Source: MPNP01 sp965221445
Lineage (GTDB): Bacteria > Pseudomonadota > Alphaproteobacteria > Rhodobacterales > Rhodobacteraceae
Assembly (NCBI GenBank): GCA_965221445.1
Contig: CBDCSF010000013.1
Span: 2,790,001-2,854,000 of the forward strand
DNA: 64,000 nt
Direction: 5' to 3'
Both the position numbers and the translations under genes were made by a program. The notes beneath the pieces were generated by a model that saw only the letters and a list, made by a program, of their open reading frames with translations, was not told the origin of the DNA and made no database searches. Positions 43,877 through 53,678 of the stretch are shown piece by piece. Numbering within the stretch: position 1 is the stretch's first letter; each line of letters opens with the position of its first letter.

Positions 43877-46495
43877 TCATGAAACCAGTCGACGGCGACG
43901 GAGTTGAAGCCAAGCGATGAGTGCCAGCAACACGACCGAAGGAATATAGAAAACTTCCTTCGCAATTCGATCTGCCTCGGTTTCAATATAAAGAACTTCC
44001 CAATCGAAATCGATACCCTTCTCCTGAGCATATTGTCCAAAATTTAACATATCAACAAATACCCTGCCATCATCTTCAGTACGGAATGACAGTCCTGCAT
44101 GACGGTCAAGTCTGACAGCACCATCACCATCAGATGTTTTGCCCAAAGGAAGATCAAGTGTGGTTTCAACAATTTCACCGGTTACGAAATCTTCACCAGA
44201 CATTCTGACCCTAATGCTTTCTCCGTCTGGTGCTGTATCGGCCATAGTTACCAATTCCGAGGAAGGGATTCTCTGATAAGGGTCCGATATCATATCAAGC
44301 CAGAAACCAGGACGAAATAGGCTAAATGCAATGAGCAACAACAAAGCGCTCTCCCAAAGCCGTGACTTTGTCAGAAACCAATTTTGTGAAGCAGCTGCAA
44401 ACAGCATCATAGCCACTACAGAAACAAGGAATACAAATACAGCCTTCCCAAAAGTAACATCAATCAGTAGCAATTCGGTATTGAAAATAAACAGGAATGG
44501 CAGTATGGCCGTCCTGATGTCGTATGAGAATCCAATTACACCAGTTTTGATCGGATCACCACCTGAAATCGCAGCTGCCGCGAAGGCCGCCAATCCAACA
44601 GGAGGTGTATCATCAGCTAGAATGCCGAAGTAGAATACAAACATATGTACCGCTATGAGAGGTACGACAAGACCAGATTTCGCACCGACTGCAACGATCA
44701 CAGGCGCCATTAGAGATGTAATTACGATATAGGTTGCTGTTGTGGGTAAGCCCATACCGAGCACCAATGAGAATAGAGCAACAAAGATCAACATTAATAA
44801 TAGATTGCCACCGGAAAGGACTTCTATAAATTCGCCAATCACCTGATGGGCACCTGTCAGTGATACAGTTCCGACAATAATGCCGGCTGTACCTGTAGCA
44901 ACAGCAATACCAATCATGTTACGTGAACCAGCAACCATGCCCTCAATCAATTCATTCCATCCACGTGACGTTGCCTGGGCAATTTTTCCCTCACCCCGGA
45001 ACCATGCCTTGATCGGATGCTGGGTAACCATTACAAAAATCATGGCAAATGTGGCCCAAAAGGCAGAAAGTCCTGGTGAAAGACGTTCGATCATCAAATT
45101 CCAAATCAAAACAACTACAGGTAAAACATAATAGGTTCCTGTTTTGGCAATGGGGCCAGGTAATGGCAACTGCTTGAAGGGGGTATTAGGATCATCAACC
45201 GTAAGGTCGGGTTGAGCAGATGACCATTTTAGAAGGACGAGATATGAAGCTATGAACAGTAACGACATGCCTATCAAAGAGTAGGAACCGAGTAAAGGCT
45301 TGAGCCAGCCGAGGCCATAATAAGTAAATAGACACAATCCACAGAATATGGCGACACCAAGTGCTAAACGAACTAGCTTCAGCAGTAGAGGCTTTGGTTC
45401 ACCAGCCCTTGGAAGACCTTTCAACTGCATCTTTTCAGCCTCCAGATGCACGATATACACCAAGGCAATGTAGGAAATGACAGCTGGTAAGAAAGCGTGC
45501 TTGACAACCTCAAGATAGGAAATACCCACATACTCAACCATAAGGAAGGCAGCAGCACCCATGACCGGTGGAGTTAATTGCCCATTGGTTGAAGAGGCAA
45601 CTTCTACGGCACCTGATTTCTCGGCAGAAAATCCGACACGTTTCATTAGGGGTATGGTGAAGGTACCTGTTGTTACTGTATTGGCAATGGAAGAACCTGA
45701 TATAAGACCGGTAGCTGCAGACGCTACGACCGCTGCTTTGGCTGGTCCACCTGTCAGGTGTCCCATCAGAGCAAACGCAAGCTTGATAAAATAGTTCCCG
45801 GCACCGGCCTTCTCTAGCAATGAACCGAACAAAACGAAAAGAAATACCATTGAGGCCGATACCCCTAATGCAAGCCCAAAAACACCTTCCGTTTGCATCC
45901 AGAAATGCCACATGGCCTTACCAAAACTGGCCCCTTTCCATTGCATTGCATCAGGAAAGAAATCCGCATCACCAAAAAACACATAAAGTAGGAAAACGCT
46001 GGCTACAACAACCATTGGCAATCCTAGAGCTCTATAGGTTGCAACTAGAACAATCGAAAGCCCCGTAGCGGATGCAATCAGATCACCAGTTGTTGGCAAA
46101 CCAGAGCGATCGGCAATGGCCGCCGAATTGGCTATCAGGTAAAGCGTAGAGCAGAGGCCCGCAACCACCAATAACCAGTCATACCATGGGATCCTGACTC
46201 GTGAAGCAGATTTGTAGAGGGGATAGGCTAAAGCCGCCAGTGTAAGACCAAATGCCAGATGTAATACTCTTTCGGTATCGGAATTGACGTATATCCAGTT
46301 AAGACCAAGTGTTTGTGCCAGGATTGCCGGTAGTGGTGAGGCATTTAATATTTGCAAAACAGCCCATAGTAAGGCTGTACCTGTAATTACTGCAGCCTGC
46401 CAATTATCGGGATTTCGCCCACCTACATCCAGATCACTAGCAAGTGCATGGGCTTTGGTCTCGCTGGATGATCCTGAAGAACTGCTCCTATTCAT
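43877..46495 (-). CDS. TRAP transporter fused permease (TAXI type, DctQM-like with DUF3394)
   Basis: 872 residues with about twenty hydrophobic helices. N-terminal part (to about 200) corresponds to the small permease, followed by the DctM-like large permease with SGSSIANTVTTGTFTIPLMK near 265, GMGLPTTATYIVITSLMAP near 575 and DDTPPVGLAAFAAAAISGG near 630. The last 190 residues hold two further helices and a soluble DUF3394-type domain. It uses ion gradients to import organic acids with the TAXI receptor encoded 85 bases upstream on the same strand. Substrate unknown; TAXI systems often carry dicarboxylates or glutamate. Confidence 0.93.
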   Translation of the reverse strand: MNRSSSSGSSSETKAHALASDLDVGGRNPDNWQAAVITGTALLWAVLQILNASPLPAILAQTLGLNWIYVNSDTERVLHLAFGLTLAALAYPLYKSASRVRIPWYDWLLVVAGLCSTLYLIANSAAIADRSGLPTTGDLIASATGLSIVLVATYRALGLPMVVVASVFLLYVFFGDADFFPDAMQWKGASFGKAMWHFWMQTEGVFGLALGVSASMVFLFVLFGSLLEKAGAGNYFIKLAFALMGHLTGGPAKAAVVASAATGLISGSSIANTVTTGTFTIPLMKRVGFSAEKSGAVEVASSTNGQLTPPVMGAAAFLMVEYVGISYLEVVKHAFLPAVISYIALVYIVHLEAEKMQLKGLPRAGEPKPLLLKLVRLALGVAIFCGLCLFTYYGLGWLKPLLGSYSLIGMSLLFIASYLVLLKWSSAQPDLTVDDPNTPFKQLPLPGPIAKTGTYYVLPVVVLIWNLMIERLSPGLSAFWATFAMIFVMVTQHPIKAWFRGEGKIAQATSRGWNELIEGMVAGSRNMIGIAVATGTAGIIVGTVSLTGAHQVIGEFIEVLSGGNLLLMLIFVALFSLVLGMGLPTTATYIVITSLMAPVIVAVGAKSGLVVPLIAVHMFVFYFGILADDTPPVGLAAFAAAAISGGDPIKTGVIGFSYDIRTAILPFLFIFNTELLLIDVTFGKAVFVFLVSVVAMMLFAAASQNWFLTKSRLWESALLLLIAFSLFRPGFWLDMISDPYQRIPSSELVTMADTAPDGESIRVRMSGEDFVTGEIVETTLDLPLGKTSDGDGAVRLDRHAGLSFRTEDDGRVFVDMLNFGQYAQEKGIDFDWEVLYIETEADRIAKEVFYIPSVVLLALIAWLQLRRRRLVS

Positions 46496-46544
46496 AACCC
46501 ATCACATTGTTTGCAAGTCAAAAAAATGTACTTGCGATTGTATG

Positions 46545-46570
46545 AGCACAGCCGGTAAACCGGCTGTGCT
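46545..46570 (-). terminator. intercistronic stem-loop between receptor and permease genes
   Basis: A perfect 11-pair inverted repeat, AGCACAGCCGG (46545-46555) and CCGGCTGTGCT (46560-46570), with a four-base loop, lies directly after the receptor stop and before the permease start. On the minus strand the sequence downstream contains ATTTTTTT some 25 bases later. Such structures commonly let the receptor mRNA be more abundant than the permease mRNA by partial termination or 3' end protection. Confidence 0.7.
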
Positions 46571-46580
46571 TGATACAGTT

Positions 46581-47564
46581 CTATTCAATCAAACCTAACT
46601 CTTTATAAGCCTTGATTGCACCTGGGTGTAATGGTGCTGATAATGAATCCTTGACCATTTCTTCAGCTTTCAGGTTGGCAAATGCGGGATGCAACTTGCG
46701 GAAATCATCAAGATTTGCAAGTACAGCTTTTGCAACAATATAAACAACCTCTTCTGGTACATCTGCAGATGTAACAAAGGTAGCACCAACACCGAATGTC
46801 GTTATGTCATCAGGATTTCCAGGATACATGCCACCTGGTATTGTTGCACTTCTGTAATATGGCCTATCAGCGATAAGTTGATCTATTTCTGGAGCTACCG
46901 CCGATACGATAACTGCATCACAAGATGCAATAGTTTCGTGCGTTAGCGCCGACGGATGGCCAACAAGCCAGAAATATCCATCAATCTTGTTATCACAAAG
47001 GGCTGCCCCGGTTTCAGCTGATTTCATTTTGGCAGCAAGGGCTAGATCATCACGACTCCATCCCATGGTAGCCTCAATGACTTCCCATGTTCCAAGCGTA
47101 CCGGATCCATCATTACCTATGTTGAATCGCTTTCCGGGAATATCGGTAATATTGTTTATACCAGAATCTCGACGAGCAAGAATTGTTACCGGCTCAGGAT
47201 GAACAGAGAACACTGCTCTCAACCCCTCGAACTGGTTATCTTCGAATTTTGAAGTTCCATTGTAGGCATGGTACTGCCAGTCAGATTGTGCGACCCCAAA
47301 TTCAAGTTCACCGCCCTTGATTGTGTTAATATTGTAAATTGATCCACCAGTTGACTCCACAGAACATCGGATACCGTGTTCCTTGCGGTCCTTATTAACC
47401 AGTCGACAGATTGCACCTCCAGTTGGATAGTACACACCTGTAACACCCCCGGTTCCGATCGAAATAAATTGCTGTTGTGCTACAACAATTGTCACTGAAG
47501 CAATGCATGTGCCAATCGCAACAATCAATGCTGTAGTAATTCTTGTCAGTTTTAATAGTTTCAT
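46581..47564 (-). CDS. TAXI family TRAP transporter solute-binding protein
   Basis: 327 residues from ATG 47564, which follows a strong GAGGAGG ribosome site; the open frame extends seven codons further but that start lacks one. Signal peptide MKLLKLTRITTALIV.. with probable cleavage after VVA near residue 29. Mature start FISIGTGGVTGVYYPTGGAI is the TAXI signature, followed by VESTGGSIYNI and ELEFGVAQSDW. Periplasmic receptor for the fused permease encoded next. Expression relative to the permease is probably set by the hairpin between them. Confidence 0.93.
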   Translation of the reverse strand: MKLLKLTRITTALIVAIGTCIASVTIVVAQQQFISIGTGGVTGVYYPTGGAICRLVNKDRKEHGIRCSVESTGGSIYNINTIKGGELEFGVAQSDWQYHAYNGTSKFEDNQFEGLRAVFSVHPEPVTILARRDSGINNITDIPGKRFNIGNDGSGTLGTWEVIEATMGWSRDDLALAAKMKSAETGAALCDNKIDGYFWLVGHPSALTHETIASCDAVIVSAVAPEIDQLIADRPYYRSATIPGGMYPGNPDDITTFGVGATFVTSADVPEEVVYIVAKAVLANLDDFRKLHPAFANLKAEEMVKDSLSAPLHPGAIKAYKELGLIE

Positions 47565-47967
47565 GATTTCCTCCTCTCTTGCCATTCCCCCAGATTACCC
47601 AAGGTAATGGAATTACTTTATGGTTATTAAACCCGAATATTAGAGGAAGAGTCAAGTAATTTCTAGGGTTGTACTACTGAATGAAAATATAAAAATGAAA
47701 CAATTTTTGTATTGGAATAGCCATTTTTGATGAATCCCAAAACAAACTTCTATGGGGAATTAGATAAAATTATAAGGCTAAGAATGGACACAATGCATAT
47801 CTAATACTTATAAACAATTTAAGTGATGAAATGTTGATGCGACTCGTTCTGTTATTTACCAAAAATGATTAGTATTTTTGGAACATGGATATCAAAATAA
47901 AGATGATGTATCCTGAAAATAACGGGTTTGGTAATTTCGTAAGGGACTTCTGGGTATTCACCCCTTA

Positions 47968-48340
47968 GTTGGTGAAGCAAACCCAATAGATTCTCCCTTT
48001 GGTAATCATGAAAATACAGAAAAGAAATCTCTGATTATTGGAATTGTAGAAAGAAATGGGAATGCTGTTGCCCAAGGTTATTGACAACCTACAAGCAAAA
48101 ACCATTCTCCGCTTTTTATTATCAAAGATAAGGTTGATCCACTCGGTTCCCATTTAATTACTGATGAATTTAAAGAGTAAGTTGCTGACTGTAAATTAAT
48201 TTCCCATGCAGTTATCAACCATCAAAAACCTTACGTTGAAAGAACAATATACACCAATACAATTGAAAGTTTTTGGCACTATTAAACCACTCACATACAG
48301 GATCAAATCATCATCATTCAAAAAAGTGGATTTCCCTGAA
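47968..48340 (+). mobile_element. IS1595-family (ISXO2-like) transposase remnant
   Basis: One plus-strand frame reads like an ISXO2-type DDE transposase interrupted by stops: EKKSLIIGIVERNGNAVAQ, then TGA 48082, then SHLITDEFKE (second catalytic Asp region), TAA 48178, then SHAVINHQKPYVER and YTNTIESFWHY (the third catalytic residue region), then TAA. In intact members these read HTNTIEGFW and similar. No terminal inverted repeats were found. It marks an old insertion now inactive. Confidence 0.65.
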
Positions 48341-48418
48341 TGTTGCTCAACAATGTTGGGAATTTAGCAACTAAAGATGCGAGGGTATTTTTCAAACATT
48401 CTTAAAAAAATTTATGTC

Positions 48419-48535
48419 ATGAATCGTTTACATTGTGGTGATTATCTAGCTGTTATATGTGAAATGGGTTTGGATTCAGTTGACCCAATTTATCTTGATC
48501 CACTCATTAAATCAGAAATCAGCATAGATGCTTGA
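48419..48535 (+). pseudogene. fragment of an adenine/cytosine-N4 DNA methyltransferase
   Basis: ATG 48419 opens 38 residues starting MNRLHCGDYLAVI and containing VDPIYLDPLIKSE. In intact type III-like and related methyltransferases this region reads LYxGDCLEVM..SVDLIYLDPPFNS, where DPPF/Y is the catalytic motif IV; here the second proline is replaced and the frame ends at TGA 48533. A dead N-terminal piece of a restriction-modification gene, next to the IS remnant. Confidence 0.55.
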
Positions 48536-48878
48536 ATGTCATAAAAATTAATTATATCTAACGCCAACTGTCAATCCGATAATTATTCAGCCAAAAAATC
48601 AGGGTGGGATTACAGTTCAGATCCTAGCTTGAAGTTTGTAAATATTTTTTACTCATGTTTAATTGTTATCTATGAAAAGTTTCAGCCAACAAACCCAGCC
48701 ATTTTAGTTCTTGGCAGACCTTAGATAACAGCAGTTTTTTCGGATGAACAATTTCATTAGCCAAGTATTATCGGTTACCTGCTTTATTTTATCAGCTGGC
48801 CCCAGCTATAAAATTCAGCAAGCCAGTCCAAAGAAAAAATTTTGACCTAGCAACATATGGTCACCTTCGCCATTTTGT

Positions 48879-51800
48879 ATGGGGATTTTGATTTCCCTCG
48901 TTGTTGCCTTTTATACAACAAACGCTTATGCACAGACGACGCCTACCATAACTCTGTCTGTCCCGGCAATGACTGAATTTGCGGAAGGTGAGGGTAACAC
49001 CACCGTTACCGTCACCGCAACGCTTTCGGTTGCACAATCCAGCGAAACTGTTATTGACCTCACCCTCGGTGGCACTGCAAAGGGCACAGACTACACAGTT
49101 GTACAACTGCCTGACATCACGATTAAGATCGGGGAGACGGTTGGTACAAAGGATTTGACTCTTAGCCCTGTAGAAGACAACTTCTTCGAGGGCAAGGAGG
49201 AAATAAGCATCGGTGGTACTACTACATCCAACTACACGGTGACCCCAGTAAATGTTCCGCTCATCGACAATGACGAAAAACCAGACGTAGAGATTACGTC
49301 TTCAAATACGAATTTTGTCAAGGAAGGAGTTTCAGCCAATACCGATGTTGAGGTCAAGATCACGGGAGGCTCTTTATTCGAGGAAGACGTGACTGTTACT
49401 CTTGAGCCGGTCGATCCAGGTGGAGGCTATACGGATGCCGACGTTGACTTTGAAGTTAAGCCTCCATGGACGCTGGTCATCAAGTCGGGTACAACTCTGG
49501 GTAAAACGAATGTGGCTTTTACGGTGGTTGATGATGATGAAGAAGAAGGATCGGAAGATGTAAGTTTACAGGCAACTTTCACGGTTGGGGGAGTAGTCTT
49601 TACAACAAAATTGCCTACAGGCAATAGAGGCTTTATTAGAATTCCTGCCTCTGACACTGAATCCCCTCTTTCATTCGGGATCGAATGCCAAGGACCTAAT
49701 TATGGCCTTGTATATACGGGTGATGACACATTGTCTTGTTATCCGATTATATTACACGGCCCTACAAAAAGGAGTTACACTCTTACAGCAACATTCGAAA
49801 AAATACCCACCCTAAAAGATCCCAACGAAATGATAACACCTGTAACACCGGACATTGAGTTCACGATTCCTTCTGGGGCAAATGGGTATCAGACAAGTAA
49901 CGAACCGCCCTTTAAAACAGATCTCAAAAAAACATTCTCCGTGGCAAGTGCTGCTGCCGGCAAGGATCTCTCATATGATGTGAAAGTTATTCCCAACGAC
50001 GAGGATGAACGAACTCGATCCAGAAAATTTTCAGTATTATCCAATGAGGAATACACCTGGAATGTGACCGATATCACGATCGAAAGCTTAACTAGTAGAG
50101 ATATAGGGGTTACACAAATCCCGGCTTTGGCATTCAAACTCAATCCGCCACCTCGTCCTGTAACTCTGGATGGAAACCCGTCGATGGACATCATACTTGA
50201 TAGTGGAAGGGTGTCAACAGAATGCAAGGCATCAAACAGGAGGGACGTGTCCTGCAGATATACTCCTCGGCAGGGTGATTATGACTTTGACGGCAAATTC
50301 ATTGTTCCCAAGGGAGCAATCAAAATGACAGGCTGGATGGACGCGAATGATCCTTCAATTAAAGGTACATTTGGGACCATACCAGAGGTGGCGAAGACTT
50401 TGACAGTTCCAGGCATGAAAATCTATGGTGGCTGGCATGCGATAGATTTTACATTCAACCCAAAGGGAATTCAGGAAGGTAAGGGTGAGCAAGAAATAAC
50501 AGTTATCGCCACAAAACGAAATTTCCAAAGAATCGAAACAGATCTAACAATACCAATTGAGTTTACTCACATTTCCACGGATTCGTCCGATTTCACTATC
50601 AAGGAAAAAAATCCGAGCATTACTATTCCTGCCGGTCAATCCTCTGCTTTGACCACTGTACACCTCACCCCAACAGACGATCTGAAAAGGGAAGTAGACA
50701 TTGAAAGGTTACTAATTGAAGGACCCAAGGGCAGGGGCTCATTGAGGACGCCCTTTGTAAGGGGGGCGGAACTGACCATCCTCGACGCTGCTGGCATAAA
50801 ACTTTCGGTATCTCCGGATAAGGTCAAGGAGGATGGCGGGGCACAGCCGGTGACGGTTACCGCCGAATGGGGTGATACCAACGACACCGTGTTGCAGAGT
50901 GATCTAGAAATTGAACTAAACTGGGGCGGTACAGCTGATACCGGCGACTACACACGCAGCGATGTTACGACAGTGACGATACCGGCGAATGCCCGCTCGG
51001 GCAGTGTGACGGTGACCATAACACCGACCCCTGACAACCTGCTTGAGGGGAATGAAACGATAGTGATTGGGGGCAGTACACCGGGTCGGGTTGTTACGAG
51101 CGCCGAAATCACGCTTGAGGACGATGATATGACACCTGAAGTCACGATCATGGCTTCGCCGACCGAAATTACAGAAGGTGGTGGCGCACAGACAATTACA
51201 GTCAGTGCGGTACTGGCCCCGAGCGTGGTCGCCAACGATGACACCACAGTGACACTGAATCTCGGTGGTACGGCGGTGGAAGGGACAGACTACTCGACCA
51301 GTTGGTCGCCGACATCGCAGGTGATTACGATCCCGATGGGATCACAAACTGGTTCGAACACTGTTACCCTCATTTTGACGCCAACTGATGACGTCAGAGC
51401 CGAGGGTGACAAAACCATCGTGGTGCAGGGTGAGGCAACATTCGGAAGTGATGCCCTGGTTGTGAAGGTGGCAGGCATCACGTTAGAGGATAACGACGAT
51501 CAGGGCGTAAACATCTCACGGACGACGTTGACGGTAGCTGAGGGTACCACGGATACCTACGATGTCTCGCTTGGAACACAGCCCGCCGATGAAGTAACGA
51601 TTTCGCTGTCAAGCTCGGACGCAACGGTTGCAACGGTAAACAAAAAAGTGTTGACCTTCAAACCAACCGAATGGGACACCAAACAGACGGTGACTTTGAC
51701 CGGTGTGGAGGATGACTACAACAACATTGACGATAAACGTGAAACAATGATCAACCATGTCGCGAGCGGTGGCGGTTATGACGATGTGGAAATAGCTACG

Positions 51801-53678
51801 CTGGATGTGACGGTTACAGACAATGATGAGGCTACATCATTCACGATTGCCGATGTATCTGCCGCTGAAGGAGATACGATTACCTTCACGGTGAGCCGGG
51901 CAGGTGCAACCGGCGATGCGGTATCAGTAAAGTGGAAGACCGCCGAAGACACCGATGGCGATCATCCGGCGTCCACGTCTGACTATGTGCCCCAAACCAC
52001 TGCTCAAACTCTAAGCTTTGCAGCAGGAGATACATTAAAGACCTTTACGGTCCAAACGACCGAAGACACTCTGGACGAGGACGACGAGACTTTTCTGATT
52101 GAGTTGAGCGAGGCGAGTTCCGGTACCTCCCTCACGGACGGCACTGCCATCGGAACCATCACCGATGATGATGCTCCACCGGTTTTAAGTATTAATTCGC
52201 CATCGGTTGTCGAGGGTGATACCAGTGCTGAAACCCTCATCTTTGACGTCACCTTGTCTCCGCCAAGCGGCCGGGCAGTGACGGTCGGTTTTACGGATGT
52301 GGGGGGGGGTACGGCAACCTCTGGAGTGGACTATACAGCCGTTACTGCGGGTACGCTCAACTTTGATGCGGGTGAGACCAGCAAAAGCATCACGGTTACG
52401 GTCACGGGTGAGACCACCGATGAGCCCAACGAGACCGTCATTCTGCAGTTGTCCACACTGTCCAACGCTATGCTGGACGGTGGAACGACCACCCTGAATG
52501 GTACCGGCACGATTATCGACAATGATGCAACCTCTGTGACACTTGCTGCGGGGGGGGGGACAGTAAAGGAAGATGGTACCGATTCTGCGGATGTGACTGT
52601 ATCCTTGGGCCGAGATCTCAAGGCAGGTGAGAATGTCACAGTTCCCCTTTCGATTTCAGGTACGGGCATAACTGCCTCTGATTACACAATAGATCCCAAA
52701 CCAGGCAACAGTTTGAATAAGGGGGTAACTCTTCTGACAACCAATCCTTACAGTATAGCGGAGCCCGCTGTGATGTTTGCAGGACACGACACAGATACTG
52801 TTCAGGTGGCTACACTTAGGGTAAAAGCACAGCAGGACCAGGATGACGAGGGTGAATCCGAATCCCTGACGGTAGACTTTGGCTCGGTGATCAGCAATTT
52901 GGACCGACCTGACCCCACCACCACAGGTGCCGAGGGAACCACCACCACAGGAACAGCTACGGTGACCATCACCGATGATGACAAGGCGGGTATCACCATC
53001 ACCGAGAGCGGGGATCCGGCGTCGACAAAAGTGAGTGAGGATGGTACCACGACCACGGACAGTTACACGGTTGTTCTCAAGACCAGGCCAACCCACCCTG
53101 TTATTGTGACGGTGAGTGCCGGGGCAGGTGTCAAGGTCAACAAGGATGGTGGTACGGCTGGATCAAGCCAGACTTTGACATTCAATTCAAGTGGAGATGA
53201 TATCTGGAATGTGGCTCAGACAATAACCGTAACTGGTATTGATGATGACATTGATAATGCTGATCGACCTGTAAAAATTGATCATTCAGCTACTTCATCC
53301 GATGATGACTACATCATTAGCGACGTAGGAAGTGTGGATGTAGTCGTGACTGATGATGACACGAGAGGGGTTACGGTTTCGGCAGCATCGTCTGGTGTGA
53401 CACTTCGAGAGACTGATGATACCTCTGACCCCCAGGATACCAAGGAGGATCACAAAGAGACATATACAGTGGTACTGACAAGTAAACCGACCGATAATGT
53501 AGAGATTGAATTATCGGTACCGGATGGTGCCCCCTTTACGGTATCCCCTTTAAGTTTGACCTTTACTCCGAGTGGAGCGGGTATGTGGAGTACCAAACAG
53601 ACTATAACGGTCACGGCAGTCAATGACAATATTGATAATACGGGGGCATGCGGAGTGCAGTTATTACGCATGCGGTGA
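48879..53678 (+). CDS. giant Calx-beta repeat surface protein, N-terminal segment (frameshifted)
   Basis: 1599 residues forming the first third of one broken gene. Start MGILISLVVAFYTTNAYAQ looks like a signal peptide core with AYA|Q cleavage, though the usual positive charges are missing; an in-frame TGA lies at 48843, so no longer start exists unless non-standard. The rest is a chain of beta-sandwich repeats of about 100-130 residues of Calx-beta/cadherin-like type, each ending with T(D/E)(D/N)D, as in VTVTDNDEATS or GTITDDDAPPV. Many Asp-rich turns suggest calcium binding. At G-run 53642-53646 one G is missing relative to sister repeats (NTGG-MRSA expected), and the frame runs into 20-odd false residues. 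Probably secreted to the cell surface by the C-terminal barrel. Confidence 0.85.
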   Translation: MGILISLVVAFYTTNAYAQTTPTITLSVPAMTEFAEGEGNTTVTVTATLSVAQSSETVIDLTLGGTAKGTDYTVVQLPDITIKIGETVGTKDLTLSPVEDNFFEGKEEISIGGTTTSNYTVTPVNVPLIDNDEKPDVEITSSNTNFVKEGVSANTDVEVKITGGSLFEEDVTVTLEPVDPGGGYTDADVDFEVKPPWTLVIKSGTTLGKTNVAFTVVDDDEEEGSEDVSLQATFTVGGVVFTTKLPTGNRGFIRIPASDTESPLSFGIECQGPNYGLVYTGDDTLSCYPIILHGPTKRSYTLTATFEKIPTLKDPNEMITPVTPDIEFTIPSGANGYQTSNEPPFKTDLKKTFSVASAAAGKDLSYDVKVIPNDEDERTRSRKFSVLSNEEYTWNVTDITIESLTSRDIGVTQIPALAFKLNPPPRPVTLDGNPSMDIILDSGRVSTECKASNRRDVSCRYTPRQGDYDFDGKFIVPKGAIKMTGWMDANDPSIKGTFGTIPEVAKTLTVPGMKIYGGWHAIDFTFNPKGIQEGKGEQEITVIATKRNFQRIETDLTIPIEFTHISTDSSDFTIKEKNPSITIPAGQSSALTTVHLTPTDDLKREVDIERLLIEGPKGRGSLRTPFVRGAELTILDAAGIKLSVSPDKVKEDGGAQPVTVTAEWGDTNDTVLQSDLEIELNWGGTADTGDYTRSDVTTVTIPANARSGSVTVTITPTPDNLLEGNETIVIGGSTPGRVVTSAEITLEDDDMTPEVTIMASPTEITEGGGAQTITVSAVLAPSVVANDDTTVTLNLGGTAVEGTDYSTSWSPTSQVITIPMGSQTGSNTVTLILTPTDDVRAEGDKTIVVQGEATFGSDALVVKVAGITLEDNDDQGVNISRTTLTVAEGTTDTYDVSLGTQPADEVTISLSSSDATVATVNKKVLTFKPTEWDTKQTVTLTGVEDDYNNIDDKRETMINHVASGGGYDDVEIATLDVTVTDNDEATSFTIADVSAAEGDTITFTVSRAGATGDAVSVKWKTAEDTDGDHPASTSDYVPQTTAQTLSFAAGDTLKTFTVQTTEDTLDEDDETFLIELSEASSGTSLTDGTAIGTITDDDAPPVLSINSPSVVEGDTSAETLIFDVTLSPPSGRAVTVGFTDVGGGTATSGVDYTAVTAGTLNFDAGETSKSITVTVTGETTDEPNETVILQLSTLSNAMLDGGTTTLNGTGTIIDNDATSVTLAAGGGTVKEDGTDSADVTVSLGRDLKAGENVTVPLSISGTGITASDYTIDPKPGNSLNKGVTLLTTNPYSIAEPAVMFAGHDTDTVQVATLRVKAQQDQDDEGESESLTVDFGSVISNLDRPDPTTTGAEGTTTTGTATVTITDDDKAGITITESGDPASTKVSEDGTTTTDSYTVVLKTRPTHPVIVTVSAGAGVKVNKDGGTAGSSQTLTFNSSGDDIWNVAQTITVTGIDDDIDNADRPVKIDHSATSSDDDYIISDVGSVDVVVTDDDTRGVTVSAASSGVTLRETDDTSDPQDTKEDHKETYTVVLTSKPTDNVEIELSVPDGAPFTVSPLSLTFTPSGAGMWSTKQTITVTAVNDNIDNTGACGVQLLRMR
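53352..53642 (+). repeat. 291-base exact repeat, copy 1
   Basis: Identical by eye to 54116-54406, 764 bases downstream, both within the giant repeat gene and in phase with the repeat units. The end of this copy touches the first frameshift site. Identity over 291 bases, in a gene whose other repeats are clearly diverged, indicates recent duplication or gene conversion. Confidence 0.85.

Larger units (their letters stand above)
47565..48878 (+). other. gene-less stretch with mobile-element and methyltransferase remnants
   Basis: About 1.3 kb without an intact gene, between the TAXI receptor and the giant adhesin. The first 380 bases show nothing recognisable beyond the receptor promoter region. 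The centre contains an IS1595-type transposase remnant (47968-48340) and a methyltransferase fragment (48419-48535). The last 340 bases must include the promoter of the giant gene, but no clear elements were found. Confidence 0.6.
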
